A stretch of DNA of 64,000 nt from Paraescarpia echinospica (taxonomy: Eukaryota > Annelida > Polychaeta > Sabellida > Siboglinidae), in assembly GCA_020002185.1 (NCBI GenBank), contig CM034532.1, forward strand, positions 47,825,962-47,889,961, read 5' to 3'. Below the pieces are notes generated by a model. The model searched no databases and was not told the origin of the DNA. It saw only the letters and a list, made by a program, of their open reading frames with translations. The position numbers and the translations under genes are program-made. Shown in pieces: positions 33,608 to 47,657 of this stretch; the first letter of the stretch is position 1; every line of letters starts with the position of its first letter.

Positions 33608-35410
33608 GATTCATACGTTCACGGTGTTTTTCTAATGCTACAGCTACGATTATTAATAAACATGGCTGGCTTGTCATAATTCAATGTAAAAGTTTTAGGT
33701 TTGTTAAAAAGTACACAATACCGTGTTTTCACGGAATTTGTTGAAACAAGTTTGTGTTAAGTGAACTATACTGGGAGTAGTGTATAAAAATGTGTCAATA
33801 AAGTTGCTTTTACAATAATTTTTAAAATTCGTAAAATATAAATGTTCCACAACATTCAAAATGTTTAGGGATCTTCCTGGGTTAAATACACCAATGATGA
33901 CTGAAAATAGTGTTTTAAAATATGCGCAACTTTTAAAGTTTTGTAATTTTATAAAAATGGTTTCAATATTGAATGTTTCTCGCGTTCAATAAGTTTTTGT
34001 TACCTAAACGTTTAATTAAAACTCAACTTTAAAATGTATTGCCCGATATACCTAGTGAAAAAGGAACATGATAGTACCATAGGTGAGATTTCGTATGTTT
34101 TTATATTCCAACAAAATAATGCCAATCATTCAAATATGTCATCGCCATCGGCGGCTTCGACCTTCTTGCGTGGAGAGCTGGTGTTTTATCTTTTAAATAA
34201 ATCCGTCTGTCATGAGCTGTCGCTATATTCATTCTCCGTTTATTCCATATATTTTCTTTCTTTTCTTTGCTGTATCTGTGACATAAACATCACCTGGTCA
34301 ACGTTTCCTTTTGATAATTTTATTGGTCACGTCTCATTCGCATGGCGGTGGCTAATCCAAATACACACATTTGATGACGTTTTTATTGCATCTATTAACT
34401 CGGCGCTAATCGAAATCTGACGGACAGTCTCGAATATTCACGAGCAAGCCTTATACGGATCGTGAAGGTGGGGCCAAAGTGAAGTTATTTTTTCGATATA
34501 TTGTCAAGATCATTAGTGATTAATAAAACATAATTCTAATGAAATAAAGGAATATAATTTCATGAAATAATCATATTAACAGGATTATTTAATAATTGCG
34601 TACATTACAAATATATTAAAATTCTCAAAGAATCGCTTTAAGACTAGTGTTTTCAAATAAATTTCAAAACATTCTAGAGTGACCAGGCTGCGCAGTTTGT
34701 TAGAGATTCATCCTTAGAGGTATACACGACCATTCTGACTAAAAGTACCAACTTTAATGCATACTATTTGTGTAGGAGTGACAGTTGATAAGAACGAGAG
34801 CCGTGGTAGTTTCTGGAAGAGACATGGAGATGGTAGAGGTATCGAGGAGGATGCTGTGGAGACTGTGTCGTGACGGATGATGATACCGACCAGCCAATAA
34901 GGAATACGATCGACTAATGATGATGATTATTAAATCCAATTATACTGAATATGGCTATAGGCCCACACTTCCACTTGTATACAGTTATAAGCGAAACAAA
35001 AACTAACACTTATAATATAATGTTTATGATTGCTGTAAAAGTGTATTCACTTACTTACGCACGTGTGCTCGAGTTACACAGTGATTCGCAACCCGTATGC
35101 CGGGGTACACAGGTGTGCCGTGACAAAGTCCTTAATGCACACACTACGACGTCCTACTGTCTCTTGTTAATGCCAAGCTACTGTCGTAGTCAACATTTCA
35201 CGACGCTATTCTTTCTCGTGGTGATGATAACGTGATATTAAGCAGATCATCTGAGGCTAACAGTAATTTAGCCAAGAGTGGAAAAATTGAATTTCGTCAC
35301 CATCAGTTCAGAGCCTGTTTAACTATAAGCTTTTCTGGTGTTGTATGGACCATAGTGCACAATAAACGGCGGTTGTGATATGGTTGTGTGTGGTGCAGGA
35401 GTTTCCAAGG
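33608..35410. other. Interval without recognised gene
   Basis: AT-rich. A 128-codon frame at 34034-34420 has no recognisable domain. Confidence 0.35.
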
Positions 35411-35413
35411 GGA

Positions 35414-35415
<2 letters not shown>

Positions 35416-35462
<47 letters not shown>
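35416..35462. repeat. (AT)n microsatellite
   Basis: Uninterrupted AT dinucleotides, about 23 units. Confidence 0.95.
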
Positions 35463-35463
<1 letters not shown>

Positions 35464-35651
35464 CCTAAGGGCAGCATAGGTCGACCGCTCCATTATGAGA
35501 GATAGGATATACAACCTCCGAGAAAATGTATCTCATAATCACTAAAAATATTTTGTGTGTGCAAATAATTATTGTTATCATTATACGTCTGGGTATACTA
35601 CGTATAATAACGGTTCAAATTTTTAAATAAAAGATATTGTCCTCGCAACCA

Positions 35652-35735
35652 GGGGTCAAAACTTTTTGCAGACCGGCTCTGGTCTGCTTAAAAACGACGG
35701 TCTGCATTAGGCGGTCCCTTATGCATATTTGGTGG
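35652..35735 (+). mobile_element. Possible hAT-like terminal sequence
   Basis: CAGGGGTCAAAACTTTTTGC followed by the small hairpin CAGACCGGCTCTGGTCTG resembles CAGGGGT...CAAACTTTTT ends of hAT MITEs. No partner end was found. A (TA)n microsatellite follows at 35748-35776. Confidence 0.3.
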
Positions 35736-35747
35736 TGCTGTTAGGAG

Positions 35748-35778
<31 letters not shown>

Positions 35779-36965
35779 CCTGGGTGCATGTACAGCTAAA
35801 CAAACAATTACGAATTATTTAATAAAATATTGAGAACCATTATTAACAACACTGTGTTTCATAGCAGTGCACACTTAGTAGCGTAGCCCTGCTTCCGAGT
35901 GATCCATAATTTGTTGGCACACATATTAAGAGAAAACTGATGCAAAATGGTGTGCAAGTTAGCGATATATTATTGTATCTCGTGAATTCGAAACGACATT
36001 CAATTGCCTAAAAATCCGCAAAATGTGCTATGTGTCGTCGTCTCTGCGCGGCAAACATCGTAGCAGGTTGAAGAGACTAAGTTAAATTCCGTAATACGTC
36101 AGGTGGCTTCCACAAGTGATAGTGAAACGTCACCTCAGGTTCTCGAAGGCGACACACGTGTCAGAGAACCGTGGCGCAATACAAACACCCGTCAAGCGCT
36201 GCCCCTACAAAGCCACCTCGCACGCGAGCATTCCAGCCACGCCAATTGCTACTATAATTCGACCAGACGTGAGAGAAAATATCTTTAGGGATGATTTCTT
36301 CACAACAGCCACTCGACACTTGATTTGCATGGGCGCGGATGGGTTTCAATGATTTGACGCGATCTTCGCCACCCCTCCCCGAGCGTTGACGGGACCGCAT
36401 CAGACATGTCTCCTCCACTAAGCGAAACAACGAGCCTCCGCCGATTGTGTACCATTCAGATTCACTGAAGGAAATTGCATTAAACAGGTAATCGAAATAC
36501 GTCGTGCATGGAACCGCAGAGCATTATCGAAATGTCATCAAGCCATGATTTATTGTTGCTAGTAAATACTACCGACGTCCCTTTAAAATACCACGCCTGT
36601 CAGTAATTGTGGCCAATTTTCGGAAATCAGTGAACGAATTAAATGTGCCTGGTTTCGACAGTTGGACCCCCCCGTCAGTAGAATTCAGGTGGTTACCCGT
36701 CGGTATGTATATACTATTTGAAGTTGCTACGGAAGTTTACATGTTGAAAATATGCACTTTCGTAAACATTCAAAATATAGCTCTTAATTAAATAAGATCG
36801 GTGCAGTTAAATGTTTGTCTGTATAAGCTGTTGTCTGGTTTTTAACGCAAAATTCGGATCCGATATACTTTACTACCTCTGTGTAAGATCAGCCCGTATG
36901 GCTATAGGCCTAATAACAATTATCGTTGCAGCCCTAATACTCCACACCCAAACACAAGTTTATAT

Positions 36966-37197
36966 ACACACACGCACGCACGCACGCACATACGCACGCA
37001 CGCACGCACGCTCGCACGCGCACGCACGCACACACACACACGCACACACACATATACGTATATAATATATATAATATATATATGTATATATATACACTGT
37101 ATATGTATGTATGTATGACACTGTATATATAATTACATTATATATATATATATGTATGACACTCTATATATAATTACATTATATATATATATTATAC

Positions 37198-37230
<33 letters not shown>

Positions 37231-37240
37231 TACTGGACCA
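36966..37240. repeat. Compound CACG/CA and TA microsatellite
   Basis: (CACG)n/(CA)n at 36966-37052 runs into interrupted TATATA blocks to 37236, including two copies of TATGACACT(G/C)TATATATAAT. Confidence 0.9.
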
Positions 37241-38811
37241 CTCGGTTTCTGACTTACGCAAACATAATATGCAGTTTTCACCAACAATTTTTGAAATCGT
37301 TCAGCAACGTATCAATATTATTAATCAGAACCACTTATTTCATCAATGTCATGCAAACGAAGCGTCAAATAAGTTGTTTTTAGTGAAATACTTACTACAA
37401 TATTCGTAAGACGGTAATCACGGAAGCACTCGGTTTCTGCATCATCGTGTTCAAAATCATCACTGTGCGACAAATCGCTATGCATTCACTGTATAAACTC
37501 CACGGGCTGTTCGTTAGCTCTCATGTGGTGATTAGGGTGAACAGATGCTTACAACTTCGTCCGATAAATTTTAATATTACGGTTGATTACATCACCGTCA
37601 CCGATACGGTGCACTGTAGTCACGTGTTCTGTGTTCGCTATCAAAATGTATGTCAAAAACCTGTTTGCCTCGTTTTAATTTGAGACAAATAACTTTGTTG
37701 TGTTGCAAATTTGTAGACTTCCTTTGCTCATTGTGTCCGATATATCTGACTAAAGATGTATTTAGTATGAGCTCCTGCTATATAATGGTAATGAGGCAGA
37801 AACTCAGATGGGGCAGAAACCGAGTAGATGACTATATGTAATTATATATAATTATATATATATATATATATACTTTTTTTGCAAAATTGGCGGCACATGA
37901 GGACTTACATTTAGAGAAATTTTTGTGAAATGTTACCAAATCTAGTATTTTGAAACAAGTATATACCGATCACGGTTTAGTGTGTGTAACTGCGGCAGTT
38001 ACAGCAATCTCTGTTCTATAGATATATGCACGTTTTAACAGCTTTTATTGTTTTACTGTCGTGTCGGCGCTGCACGTCAACATGGTAGGTTGCTTCTATA
38101 TATAACATGGGTGGCGAGGGTAATAAGACAAACAAACATGTTTGCAGTCTCGCTTGTCCACGGCGCCGTATGCAATAGGGTCCTACGACTGTGTTTGCAC
38201 ATTTATCGAGCGCGGGCGGATTTCACGCGCCGTCGCCGGAACAGATAAATGCCGTGTCGTAAATCTACAAGCTGAAGACGGCGTTTGTTTCGGAACTCAG
38301 CCGAACTGTTGAGTATACGGTAAGAACTGGTTTAGGATGCAATAATACCGATCATGCCGTATAGTTGAACTCGGTGCAGATGTAGGGCTACTCCTGTCAA
38401 CAAGTTCAACTCGAAACGATGGGAATTGTATAGGAAATAAGACTGTGAGAAAGGTAGGGTATTCTTAAAGCAGAAAGTAGGGCAGCACAGGAAGGGAAAC
38501 AAAAGTAAAAAACATATAAAGGGGACACAGGCACAGAGGTAAATAACTAGATTGTTTATTAGACATTGCAGCACGCAAAGCACATTCGACTTCGAGAGAG
38601 TTGTAGGCCTAGACCTACATCTATATACACCATGAATGGCGTTCGTCTGTGTACCGCGAGTACCTTTCCAGTATACAGTATCCAGTATTCGCTTTTACGA
38701 TCACTTTGACTCGATGTATACGACAGCCAAATAGTGTTTGAAGGTGACAATCGTTTTTGATTTTGAAATTGTGTGCTCAGATGCCCAATACAACGGGCAC
38801 TTGTCATTAAG
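37241..38811. other. Interval without recognised gene
   Basis: CACTCGGTTTCTG occurs at 37239 and 37426 with its complement CAGAAACCGAG at 37797, a minor local repeat. (AT)n at 37843-37872. No gene recognised. Confidence 0.35.
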
Positions 38812-38973
38812 TAACTTACTACTTAACTCACTACTTAACTCACTACTTAACTCACTACTTAACTCACTACTTAACTCACTACTTAACTCACTACTTAACT
38901 CACTACTTAACTCACTACTTAACTCACTACTTAACTTACTACATAACTCACTACTTAACTTACTACTTAACTT
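38812..38973. repeat. 12-bp minisatellite ACTCACTACTTA
   Basis: About 13 copies of a 12-bp unit, with a few C-to-T or T-to-A variants in the last copies. Being a multiple of three, it encodes periodic NSLL or SELS frames that I do not regard as genes. Confidence 0.95.
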
Positions 38974-41640
38974 GATCTTCCTCACAATGTTAAACCTTTG
39001 AAAAAACTGCATTTTTGTGTGATATTAAAATATATTTTTTCTAAATACAATATATAGTCGTGTATATTGTCAATCCTTCTGAGTAGGTAACACTAAATAA
39101 AGAACGATTTTTTCTTCTCTAAAAAGTAATTAATTCGTAAAGCTACCTAAACTATAATTATTACGTGTTAAATATCAAAACAGCTACAAAAGCTCCAGCC
39201 ATCGGAGAGACACACGGGAACAAGGCAAAGGATGACGTGTGTACATTCCGGGACAAGGTAAAGGGATGGCACGCGTACATTGGGATAACCTTTGCGTATT
39301 CGTGAGCATTAATTAGTTCAAACGTACACCATCGCGGAAGGTAGAACCTACATTAATTTTGTTTCACTAACTGCCAAACTAATTTAATGCGTCGATAGTC
39401 AATTTCGTAGCAGCACCAGCGCAGTCAGCGTAAATTAACATGTTAAAGGGGGGCAAACACGAACAAACGATATACATTATGGTGTAGAATGATTTCATTC
39501 TTCGGTTTTAGAAACAATGCAATAACTGTCCATGTACAAATGACGATAGCTCTTTAGGACTACTTTTGATGAATAATAATGATCCTTGACTGCTATAAAT
39601 AGCTGAATATTCCCATATCACGTACATGCCAATTTTGGGGTATTAGCTTGCGTCTGTATTCTTAATTTTATGGGTAGTTCTGGGTCAACGTTGCACGCAC
39701 AAAGGAACAAACAAAGACGCCACCTCGGACAACTGATCTCTGTTCAGATTCAGATCGCTGATAACTGATGGAAAGTCTTGAACAGGGTATTCCCGGGGCA
39801 GTCGATGACACATGTCGTACCTCAGTCAAACAAGAAGGTCTACAAAGTGGGCATTGTGTCCTTGCCAGCGTTCAACATTCATTGCCAAGTCGTCGTCTCA
39901 CCTGAGAAGTCTGAATACATCGATCGCTGCAGGGGTCAGCGAACAGTTAGCCACCCTGTTATGTTACAGAGCTACAGTTACGAATGTATGACCTAGTAAA
40001 TTTAAATATATCAATTTTGAATAACATGGTGTAACATCATAACACACGCGCCGTAATAAATATAGCTACTTTTTGAATATAGATGGTGTCGAACTTGGAG
40101 GCGTTTTACAATTTCAAGAATTACGCAATTACGACAACACTTGTTTAGCAGATCAATGACATAATCGCAGTGACACTGATGAAGTTTTAAAATTTTCTGC
40201 CGTCACGTTTACTTATAATTAAACACAACTTTACATGGCTACCGATGCATCGACTGTGCTCTGTGCCCTCTGTGCGAGCGGTGACGACGCGGCGTTTGAC
40301 CGTCGTGCAGTTGCCGAAGGTAACAAGATACCAAGGGGAACTATGTTGCAATCAGCCGGCGTCAGTTGCAAGCCAAGACGTCGGCACGTCAACCGACAAA
40401 CTAACTCTGGACACGCAAGATCGCCGGCCAGATAGGCGATTGTGTGCCGCTAACCCACAGTCCACCCACCCTCAATTAGAGCCAAATCAATAAAAGTGTA
40501 TCGCTGCATCTACGTCTACACTCTCCGACGTTTTCTGCCTGTTTGTTTCTTGTTGATGCCCGTGAGTAGGTTTCTTTCCGTTGCTACCGCGACACAACTT
40601 CGTGTGTAGGCCCCTATTTGCGGATCATATATACTGACGTAGTGGAACTCCCGCGTTAGCCCAAGAACGAGTTGTTTGCCGTAAACGCACTTGACACCTG
40701 AGGGAGGAACGTATCGCGTCCGTGTGTCCGCTGTGTTTGCCTAAAGCGTGTTTGGGCCATAAGTGTCTAGTGTGTGCACGGCTGATAAGAATCGTTTTTG
40801 TATTTACTCGCCGGCACGAATTGACGATTTTATTGCAGCGTAAGTGAATAATATGCACACCAGACATGATCTCACTGTGTATGGGTGTCATTTGCAAACC
40901 ATTATCTTTCATTTCGAACACGTTTTGTAACGTAATCGTGCATGCACGCACGCACGCACGCACGCACACACGCACATACATACAAAGGTACACGGCCGCT
41001 TCAGTGATACATATATACAGGACGTCGGTAAAATTTAATATTGTGTTTACGATACGCACCTCTTGTACGGCTGACGTCTTTCTAACGATCCTGCCAAAAC
41101 ATGCAGCGGTAGCATGCAAGCTTGACGCACGAGTAATGCACGTGTATTTCACGCCTAAACGAATCCGCGCAGGCGACAATCTGACACAATCAAAGTGTGG
41201 TGACTTCATTGCACGCCTCTCGGTCAGTGCGAGGATTCTGCAAAAAGCTGTACTTGAACGGAGAACGCGTGAAATGCTGGGTGCCTATGCAAAAACAATT
41301 CTCAGAATGAAGTTATCACAGATCTGTTTGTGGCGAACAAAGGTGCCGTCGAATTTGCAATCGACGTCATCTAGTCCTGCCGTAATGAATAGCACCTCGG
41401 TCGAGGAAGGAGATAAACACAAAGTAAAAGCGACGTCGAGCGTAATAATACCTGTATCGTATCAGTCGACGGGCTTCACTCGGGTCGACCGAAGCTGCCC
41501 ATTGAGCAAAGAGCTCCACGGAAACAACCGAAACTTCCATACATGTATAATTAGGGTCCGAAGACGTTAATCAATGTACGCACGCTTGACTTTTGGCTAT
41601 AACATTCAGTTCGGTGGCGTTATTACAGCGGGTGGGCGGG
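38974..41640. other. Interval without recognised gene
   Basis: Contains the two longest non-repeat frames of the region, antiparallel to each other (40866-41570 plus, 234 codons; 40625-41209 minus, 194 codons). They include a GCAC microsatellite translation and have no recognisable motif. Confidence 0.35.
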
Positions 41641-41749
41641 TATGGGAGTTGGTGGTCATTACTCACTATAGGGGGTGGATGGGCATGGAAGGTGGTGGTC
41701 ATTACTCATTATTGACATGTCGGTGAAAGACTTGCCAAAATCCACTTGT

Positions 41750-42535
41750 TTACGGCGACACGAATGTTGTATTATTGCGCGCATCGGGACCAGGAATCTG
41801 CGGACTGACCGGCGATGCAGCGCGTCTTCAACCGACAGAGGAGGTGTATCGGTTGGTGTATCAGCAAGAGTAAGCGCCCAACCAGACGACGGATGTGGCG
41901 GCGGCATAAGTGATCGGTGCCGAGTGCGCATGTCGACGGGCGCTGCGGTGTTGTTGCGTTGTGGCCCTATCGCCCGCCCGCCCGGCGAGCGCTCTTATTT
42001 ACGTGCGAGCGAGCGCCGGTGCCGCATGCCGCCAGTGTTCCGCCTTGCTCCTTCAGTGTGCCGGTAATCGATGGCCGATCCGCGCAGGTGACAATGCGAC
42101 ACACGCTGTTCCGGCAGTTGAAGACTCGCTCGGCAAGCGTGCCGCCGCTGAACACATCCTCTCGGCCGACCGTCGGATCTCGCACATCATCGATCGTTGG
42201 TCGTCGAAGTTATTGCACTTGCGACGCATCTTGGATTTGTCAACCCGTTCAAATAAGCTGCAGTTGGGTGGTTAACGCCGTAGATCTGGGACGAAGATAT
42301 ACGTCTACTTTGTTGCGATAACGAGCCGTGTAATTGGGAAAGCAAGAACGCACCACCGAAGCATGGATTCATCCCTCCTTGGATTATTGATATCACTCAG
42401 GCCGCGGACGGATTTATGTATACCTGTCTTGTGAGGGGCATTCGACGACATGTATTAAAACCGAAGCGCTAACACATCCAGCGTAAAGTACGCAAACTGT
42501 AATCGTAGCGGAATGTTTCGGAGGTTCGGACTAGA
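41750..42535 (+). promoter_or_regulatory. CpG-rich region upstream of signal-peptide exon
   Basis: A GC- and CpG-rich stretch (for example GCCCGCCCGCCCGGCGAGCG near 41970) contrasting with AT-rich neighbours, directly upstream of the exon at 42536. It may be the promoter and 5' UTR of that gene. Several overlapping open frames of 90-134 codons here are expected from high GC. Confidence 0.3.
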
Positions 42536-42632
42536 ATGAAGCTGTCGCAGCATTACTTGGCCGTCGTCTCCTTTCTACTCTTGAAAGTAGTCAGTTGTGA
42601 GGACGACAACCAAAGTGAAAGAGCACGCAGAA
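42536..42632 (+). CDS. First coding exon of a putative secreted or membrane protein
   Basis: The exon encodes MKLSQHYLAVVSFLLLKVVS then CEDDNQSERARR, ending one base into the next codon before a near-perfect donor, GAA|GTGAGT. Residues 1-20 form a clear signal peptide (basic Lys2, hydrophobic AVVSFLLLKVV, small residues before Cys21), followed by an acidic stretch and a basic RARR that could be a proprotein-convertase site. No further exon was identified within the window. The family cannot be named from this exon alone. Confidence 0.45.
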
Positions 42633-42670
42633 GTGAGTACAACTTGTACATTTTACATTTATTATCAACA

Positions 42671-42887
42671 CAAACACGCACGCACGCACGCACACACACA
42701 TATATATATAAAATCAATATATGTATAATATAGATATATATATACATATATAATTATATATATATATATATATATAACAGAACAGAAGTCAACCACATAC
42801 ATACGTAATGCATATATATATATATACATATATATATATACACATATATATATATATATATGTAAATATATATATATATATATTCAC
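42671..42887. repeat. Compound CACG and TA microsatellites
   Basis: (GCAC)n at 42676-42698, then TA-rich blocks at 42699-42775 and 42810-42887, within the putative intron after 42632. Confidence 0.9.
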
Positions 42888-44878
42888 AAAAACAATGTGT
42901 TGGTTCCGTGTTGGTGTCGCCATAAAAAAGCGTAGACTTTATTAACCCAATAAGTCTCGCGTTAAAAAAACTTATTTATTTAAGCGGAGTCACTTTCATG
43001 TTTCATACATTTCCATACACAATAGAGATAAACGTATTTTTACATAAACGGCTGCGCAATGCATGCCGCACTCTGGCGTGTACAGGTGTTTCTTTTGTTC
43101 GTTCGTTCGTTCATCAATCCGTTCGTTTTTATCCGCACAATGTGAACTTTAGATGGCGGACCAAGCAAACGTGTTATCGGAGTCTACACTTGCGCTATCT
43201 CGCAACGTGACGTTGGCCCTGTGACCGCGGTACGATTGTGAACAGCCACACACACATACATACACACACCGGCCAGAACAGTTCAAACGAACTCGCGGTG
43301 TGACTTTTCGCGATATTACGTCGGAACTGGACACGCACCGACGTGGAATCGACAACATTCCTACTCGCCGAGCACTGCTGCGACCGTGCGGCGAATGCGC
43401 ACGCTTTGATTTCGTTGCCCGACAAATCGAGATTGTCGTTATACGCGTCGGCGCATAAACATCGTATGCAAATCGCCAGAGACGACGCTTTCTGGACATT
43501 CTACATGTGCGGATGTTCGTTGTCGCAACACGGAACATGCGCGCGTGTGTAATCGACACGTGTGCGAGCGACTACACGTGCAGTGCTGCCGACGTTGCAC
43601 GAGCAGCCAACATTGCACGCGAGACGGGTTAGCGCGTGAACTAGTTTCGTCAGAAGGAAGTTGTAGGAACAGCAACTTTTTGCGGACGAAATATAGCTGC
43701 GTATATTCATACTTCCTCGTTTGATGGTTTTCGAAGAAGATTTATAGCAACCGTTGCAGTCAAGTCTATTAAACTACTTTTTAATATTTCCTGTAATTTT
43801 TTTCATGTACATCTTTTTCATGTACATATAGGGCCTATTGTGGAACGCCACGCTTATTACATTACGTTAATAAATAGTGAACTTACGACTATAAGGTCTA
43901 ACTTGGTTTTAAACTAATCTAATAAATGCATCTTAAAAATGTTATGAAACGATCCGGAATACAAAATGTCTATTACATAGTACTATGTACTAACCGATTA
44001 CAACACTGTTAACTTAAGTAACCATGCAGTCCAAAAAACTCTAGTTAGTTCGCAAAAAACAATCGTACTCAACAGTTATTTCATATTTGTAATGTTAATA
44101 TTTCAACAGCTATATTTTTCTGTATACGACATTGGCAATATCTCAATAAACATACTATTATAGTGCTAATAAATAACTCACTGCATGCAATTGCAAAACT
44201 GGTGTTTTTTAACTGTTTTCTTTAATCATTATATCACCCTGACACATGCAACAGAGATGGTCGGAGAATTTGACCATGTTGTTGCTATCAAAGCGGAATC
44301 GACCGTCCTTGGGGGATGTTGTTGTTTCTCGCTTTATTTGGTTCTGCCTTTGACGAGAGCTGAAAGGCGCAGTTTGCGAAACGGATAACTCCGCATATAG
44401 AAAGTCCACAAGGCGATGCTATTTCGATCGAAACTGGATAAATTCATCTGCAAATCGATCGTCGAAGCATACAAACTTGTGAAAACATGATCTAAATATG
44501 ACCGACCGGACGCGAACGAAGGACACGTTGACTGAGAACACAAAAGCGCTCTGAAGGGGCTATTTGAATTCTAGCTTAAGGGGCATTTCGTCAAAATATT
44601 ATGTTCTCAGTAATCGACACTGCCTCGTACTTTGGGTTCCATTAGGAGCCAGTGCTATATTAAAGATTGGTATACCTTATCGCGTTCTAACTGAACCGCT
44701 GTTTGTTTGGGATGCTATATACGGCCAATGCAAAATTCCAATATCTACACCCGTGTTGCCAAGACGCTTTACAGAACGGGATTGCTTAGACATTGAATTC
44801 GTTCAGGGTCTTTTTCGGGTCTCTCGCATATTACACAGATTCGATGTACCTTGACATGGTGACGTACACGGCGCATAT
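42888..44878. other. Interval without recognised gene
   Basis: Open frames up to 136 codons, with CpG-rich character at 43170-43620, none recognised. Confidence 0.35.
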
Positions 44879-44912
44879 CGTCCGTATAGCGTTAATAAAC
44901 GCTATACGGACG
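44879..44912. repeat. Perfect 15-bp-arm hairpin
   Basis: CGTCCGTATAGCGTT, a 4-base loop AATA, and the exact complement AACGCTATACGGACG. No T-tract follows and the surroundings are not recognised as an RNA gene. Confidence 0.9.
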
Positions 44913-47580
44913 GGTGAAGCGACGGTTCATGCGAACACTCGACTCTCATTCCACTTACATTTCGGCACTCAAACTCTACGTGCGCACCTGTTCAGGTTAT
45001 CTATTCTTCTGATACACCTTTTTCGGCGACCATGTGAAGTCGTTCAACCGGTCACGTTCGATAACAGGGACATTTATCGTGATCTGCGCCATCAGATTGG
45101 GTCTCCTTTGTTCGCAGTCTACGCAATACGTATTGAGCAAGGATCCATTTACCGGTCAAATCAGAATAAATACGATATTTGCTACTATAGATGACATTCA
45201 CGTTGTGTGCGAGATGCTTATATATATTATTATGTTGAAGCTATACTATACCCGCCAAATCTCGTTTAATAAACCCGTCACATTTTTCGCACTTTGAACT
45301 TTGCACCCGCGAAATGTTCAAATTGTAAACAAAACATTACACTGGTAAACAGCCGTTATTGAAGCTTATTGCCGCTTATTGCCCACGCTCCTGATCAAGT
45401 GTATACTAAGTACCACTGATTCAACGAAATTCCAACTAAACGTTTAAAAACCTCCATTCAAATGTTACTTTCCGGGCGCATTTACTTCCACGCAGAGCAC
45501 ACGTGACGGGGACTACGTTCAGAGCGACCTCCCGGTGGGAAGCTATTTTATTTGGATGTTAGGCGGTGCATTTCGCTTTTTTTGTCTCGCAACATCCCTT
45601 TTCCGACGCGCCAGTAGCGCAGGTGCGCTTTGGCGATGCTTTAGAACGTGCACTACATAACGAGATTTCTTCGGCTGGAACATTTCGCAAGCGCAATCGT
45701 GCACATCCGACTCCTGTCAGAAACGCGACAGCAATGTTGTTGCTAAATCTCAACACACTTCGCCTACTGTCAAGCTTGTCGTGTTTTTACCATTATATAA
45801 TTTATGGTACGCTAGCCTAGTGTATGTCTAAATATAACATTTTAATTTTCACTGACGGTACGACGTCACTCCACCAATAATCCAAGCTGTAAAGAAACGA
45901 TGCCACTTCTTGTTACGTATATCACAAAGCGTTGGGCTTGGTTACATGTTTTGTTTACGTATTATAACTAACTAAACCTCCGTCTGAATTTGACACCGTC
46001 ACATGATAACGCATCAGGTTGCATAATACTAAATATATCTCCCTTCCTTCTCTTTGTCGTACGTCTGCCTCGAGAGACATCTACTGGTCCTTGTGACGCC
46101 GTAAGCGTCGTAATCTTGTTTTTGTGTCGATCTCACTGCCGATGTAAAGTATGGCCCACCATCTTGGTTTGTCCACGGCAGTAGTAGAACATGTTTCAGG
46201 TGTGATTTCAAAAGATTGTAGGTCGGAGAACGTCTTTGTAGCGAAGGTGTGGTCTATCTACTGTTCGCTGTCCATCCTGTATCTTCCCACTGAAGACAGA
46301 ATAGGAAAGTCTCTTATCCATTTTACTGACGTGAAAAATGTTTATACGAAATATATAGTTGTTCTACTAACAATGACTGTCTGATTGAACAATTATAACG
46401 TATTTACTAATTTGGGGAAACCTTAGCATCATAACGTCACATTATATATCAATCTATATATTAAACCTACACAAACATCTAGCTATGTTTAGACTGCTAA
46501 GTAAACAACATTGCTCACTATTGTGCCTTTCTCCTGTTTACTCGGCTGTCAGCACAGCTTTAACGGTATTTCCCCTCGTCCCTTGGGGTTAAGCAGTGTC
46601 TTGTTCCGGACTGTATTACAGCTGCTCTGGCCCCACCAAGGACTGAACACCCCGACTGAGGTCAGACGGAGCACCGACACATAACTGAGAGTGTGTATGA
46701 CTTATCCGTGTCGCAGCCCGAGGCGCTGGTTTCTGTGACCAATGGTTCCCGGTGGTCGGGCCTCAGCGGCCGTTGCTGCAACGGCGAGGCGACGGCTGGG
46801 GACACATCGCCTGCTTCGCCTCCGGAAGAACGGCTGATGGCGTAAGACCACACTAGTGTCCGTCCGCTATTACTGAAGAAGTCCCTGTGAAAATAGCGTT
46901 TTTGGTGTGTTGTATGATTTTTTCCGACACTTTTACATGGGATATATTGGTGCAGTGAATGTTGAATGTACTACTGCATTCGATATTTCACGGGGTAGCA
47001 ATGAACATACGCTAGTCGCTCGCACATTCACAAAGTGGCTAGAACGAACCAATAGTTCAAAATTCGTTTTTTTTGGGGGGGGACAAAGTTGCGGGGTATC
47101 AAGTTTGGGTGCATTTTTCTGAATTTTTACGATTTTTCCACACGATGTCAGTTAATTAGTTTCATGCGCTGAGAAAGTGTAACAAAATCTGTAGATAAAT
47201 TATCCATCCAGCACAGGATAGGTTATAGTGGCCGCCTATGTAAAATCTACTGTGATCTCACCTCAACGTCTGATGGTTAGGCACTACCTCGGCCTTGTCA
47301 CCGGTCAACGGCGTAGTCAGAGATTCGCTCAGTGGATGCCCGTAATTATGCCTGTCGTTGTAGACGTATGTATATGTGATAATCGGCAAGAACCATAAAG
47401 GTTATTACACCCCGATGAGGGGGCGAATGTTAAAGCACTGTACGGAATATGTTTGCCTGCAGACTTTTGTTTTAAGTGTCCACAAAACGGCTGCAGACAC
47501 AACTGTTTCTGATAGTCTGTTCCAGTTCTTTAGAGTCTTGTTGAAGAAGTTCTCTCTCAATGTCTCTCTGTCTCTCTGTC
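44913..47580. other. Interval without recognised gene
   Basis: No supported gene. A GC-rich block at 46540-46860 contains moderately structured sequence but no RNA gene that I recognise. Confidence 0.35.
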
Positions 47581-47585
47581 TCTAT

Positions 47586-47600
47586 GCATGTATGTATGTA

Positions 47601-47656
<56 letters not shown>
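47586..47656. repeat. TGTA/TGTC/TC compound microsatellite
   Basis: (TGTA)n, (TGTC)n and (TC)n in succession. Confidence 0.95.

Positions 47657-47657
<1 letters not shown>

Noticed and set aside
34034..34420. 128-codon frame
   Set aside because: Composition is hydrophobic and AT-driven, with no motif, conserved start context or splice signals.
38701..39012. SELS/NSLL periodic frames
   Set aside because: Direct translation of a 12-bp minisatellite.
40866..41570. 234-codon plus-strand frame and its 194-codon antisense partner
   Set aside because: Both run through a GCAC microsatellite, share no motif with known proteins and lie in a GC-balanced stretch where long chance frames are likely.
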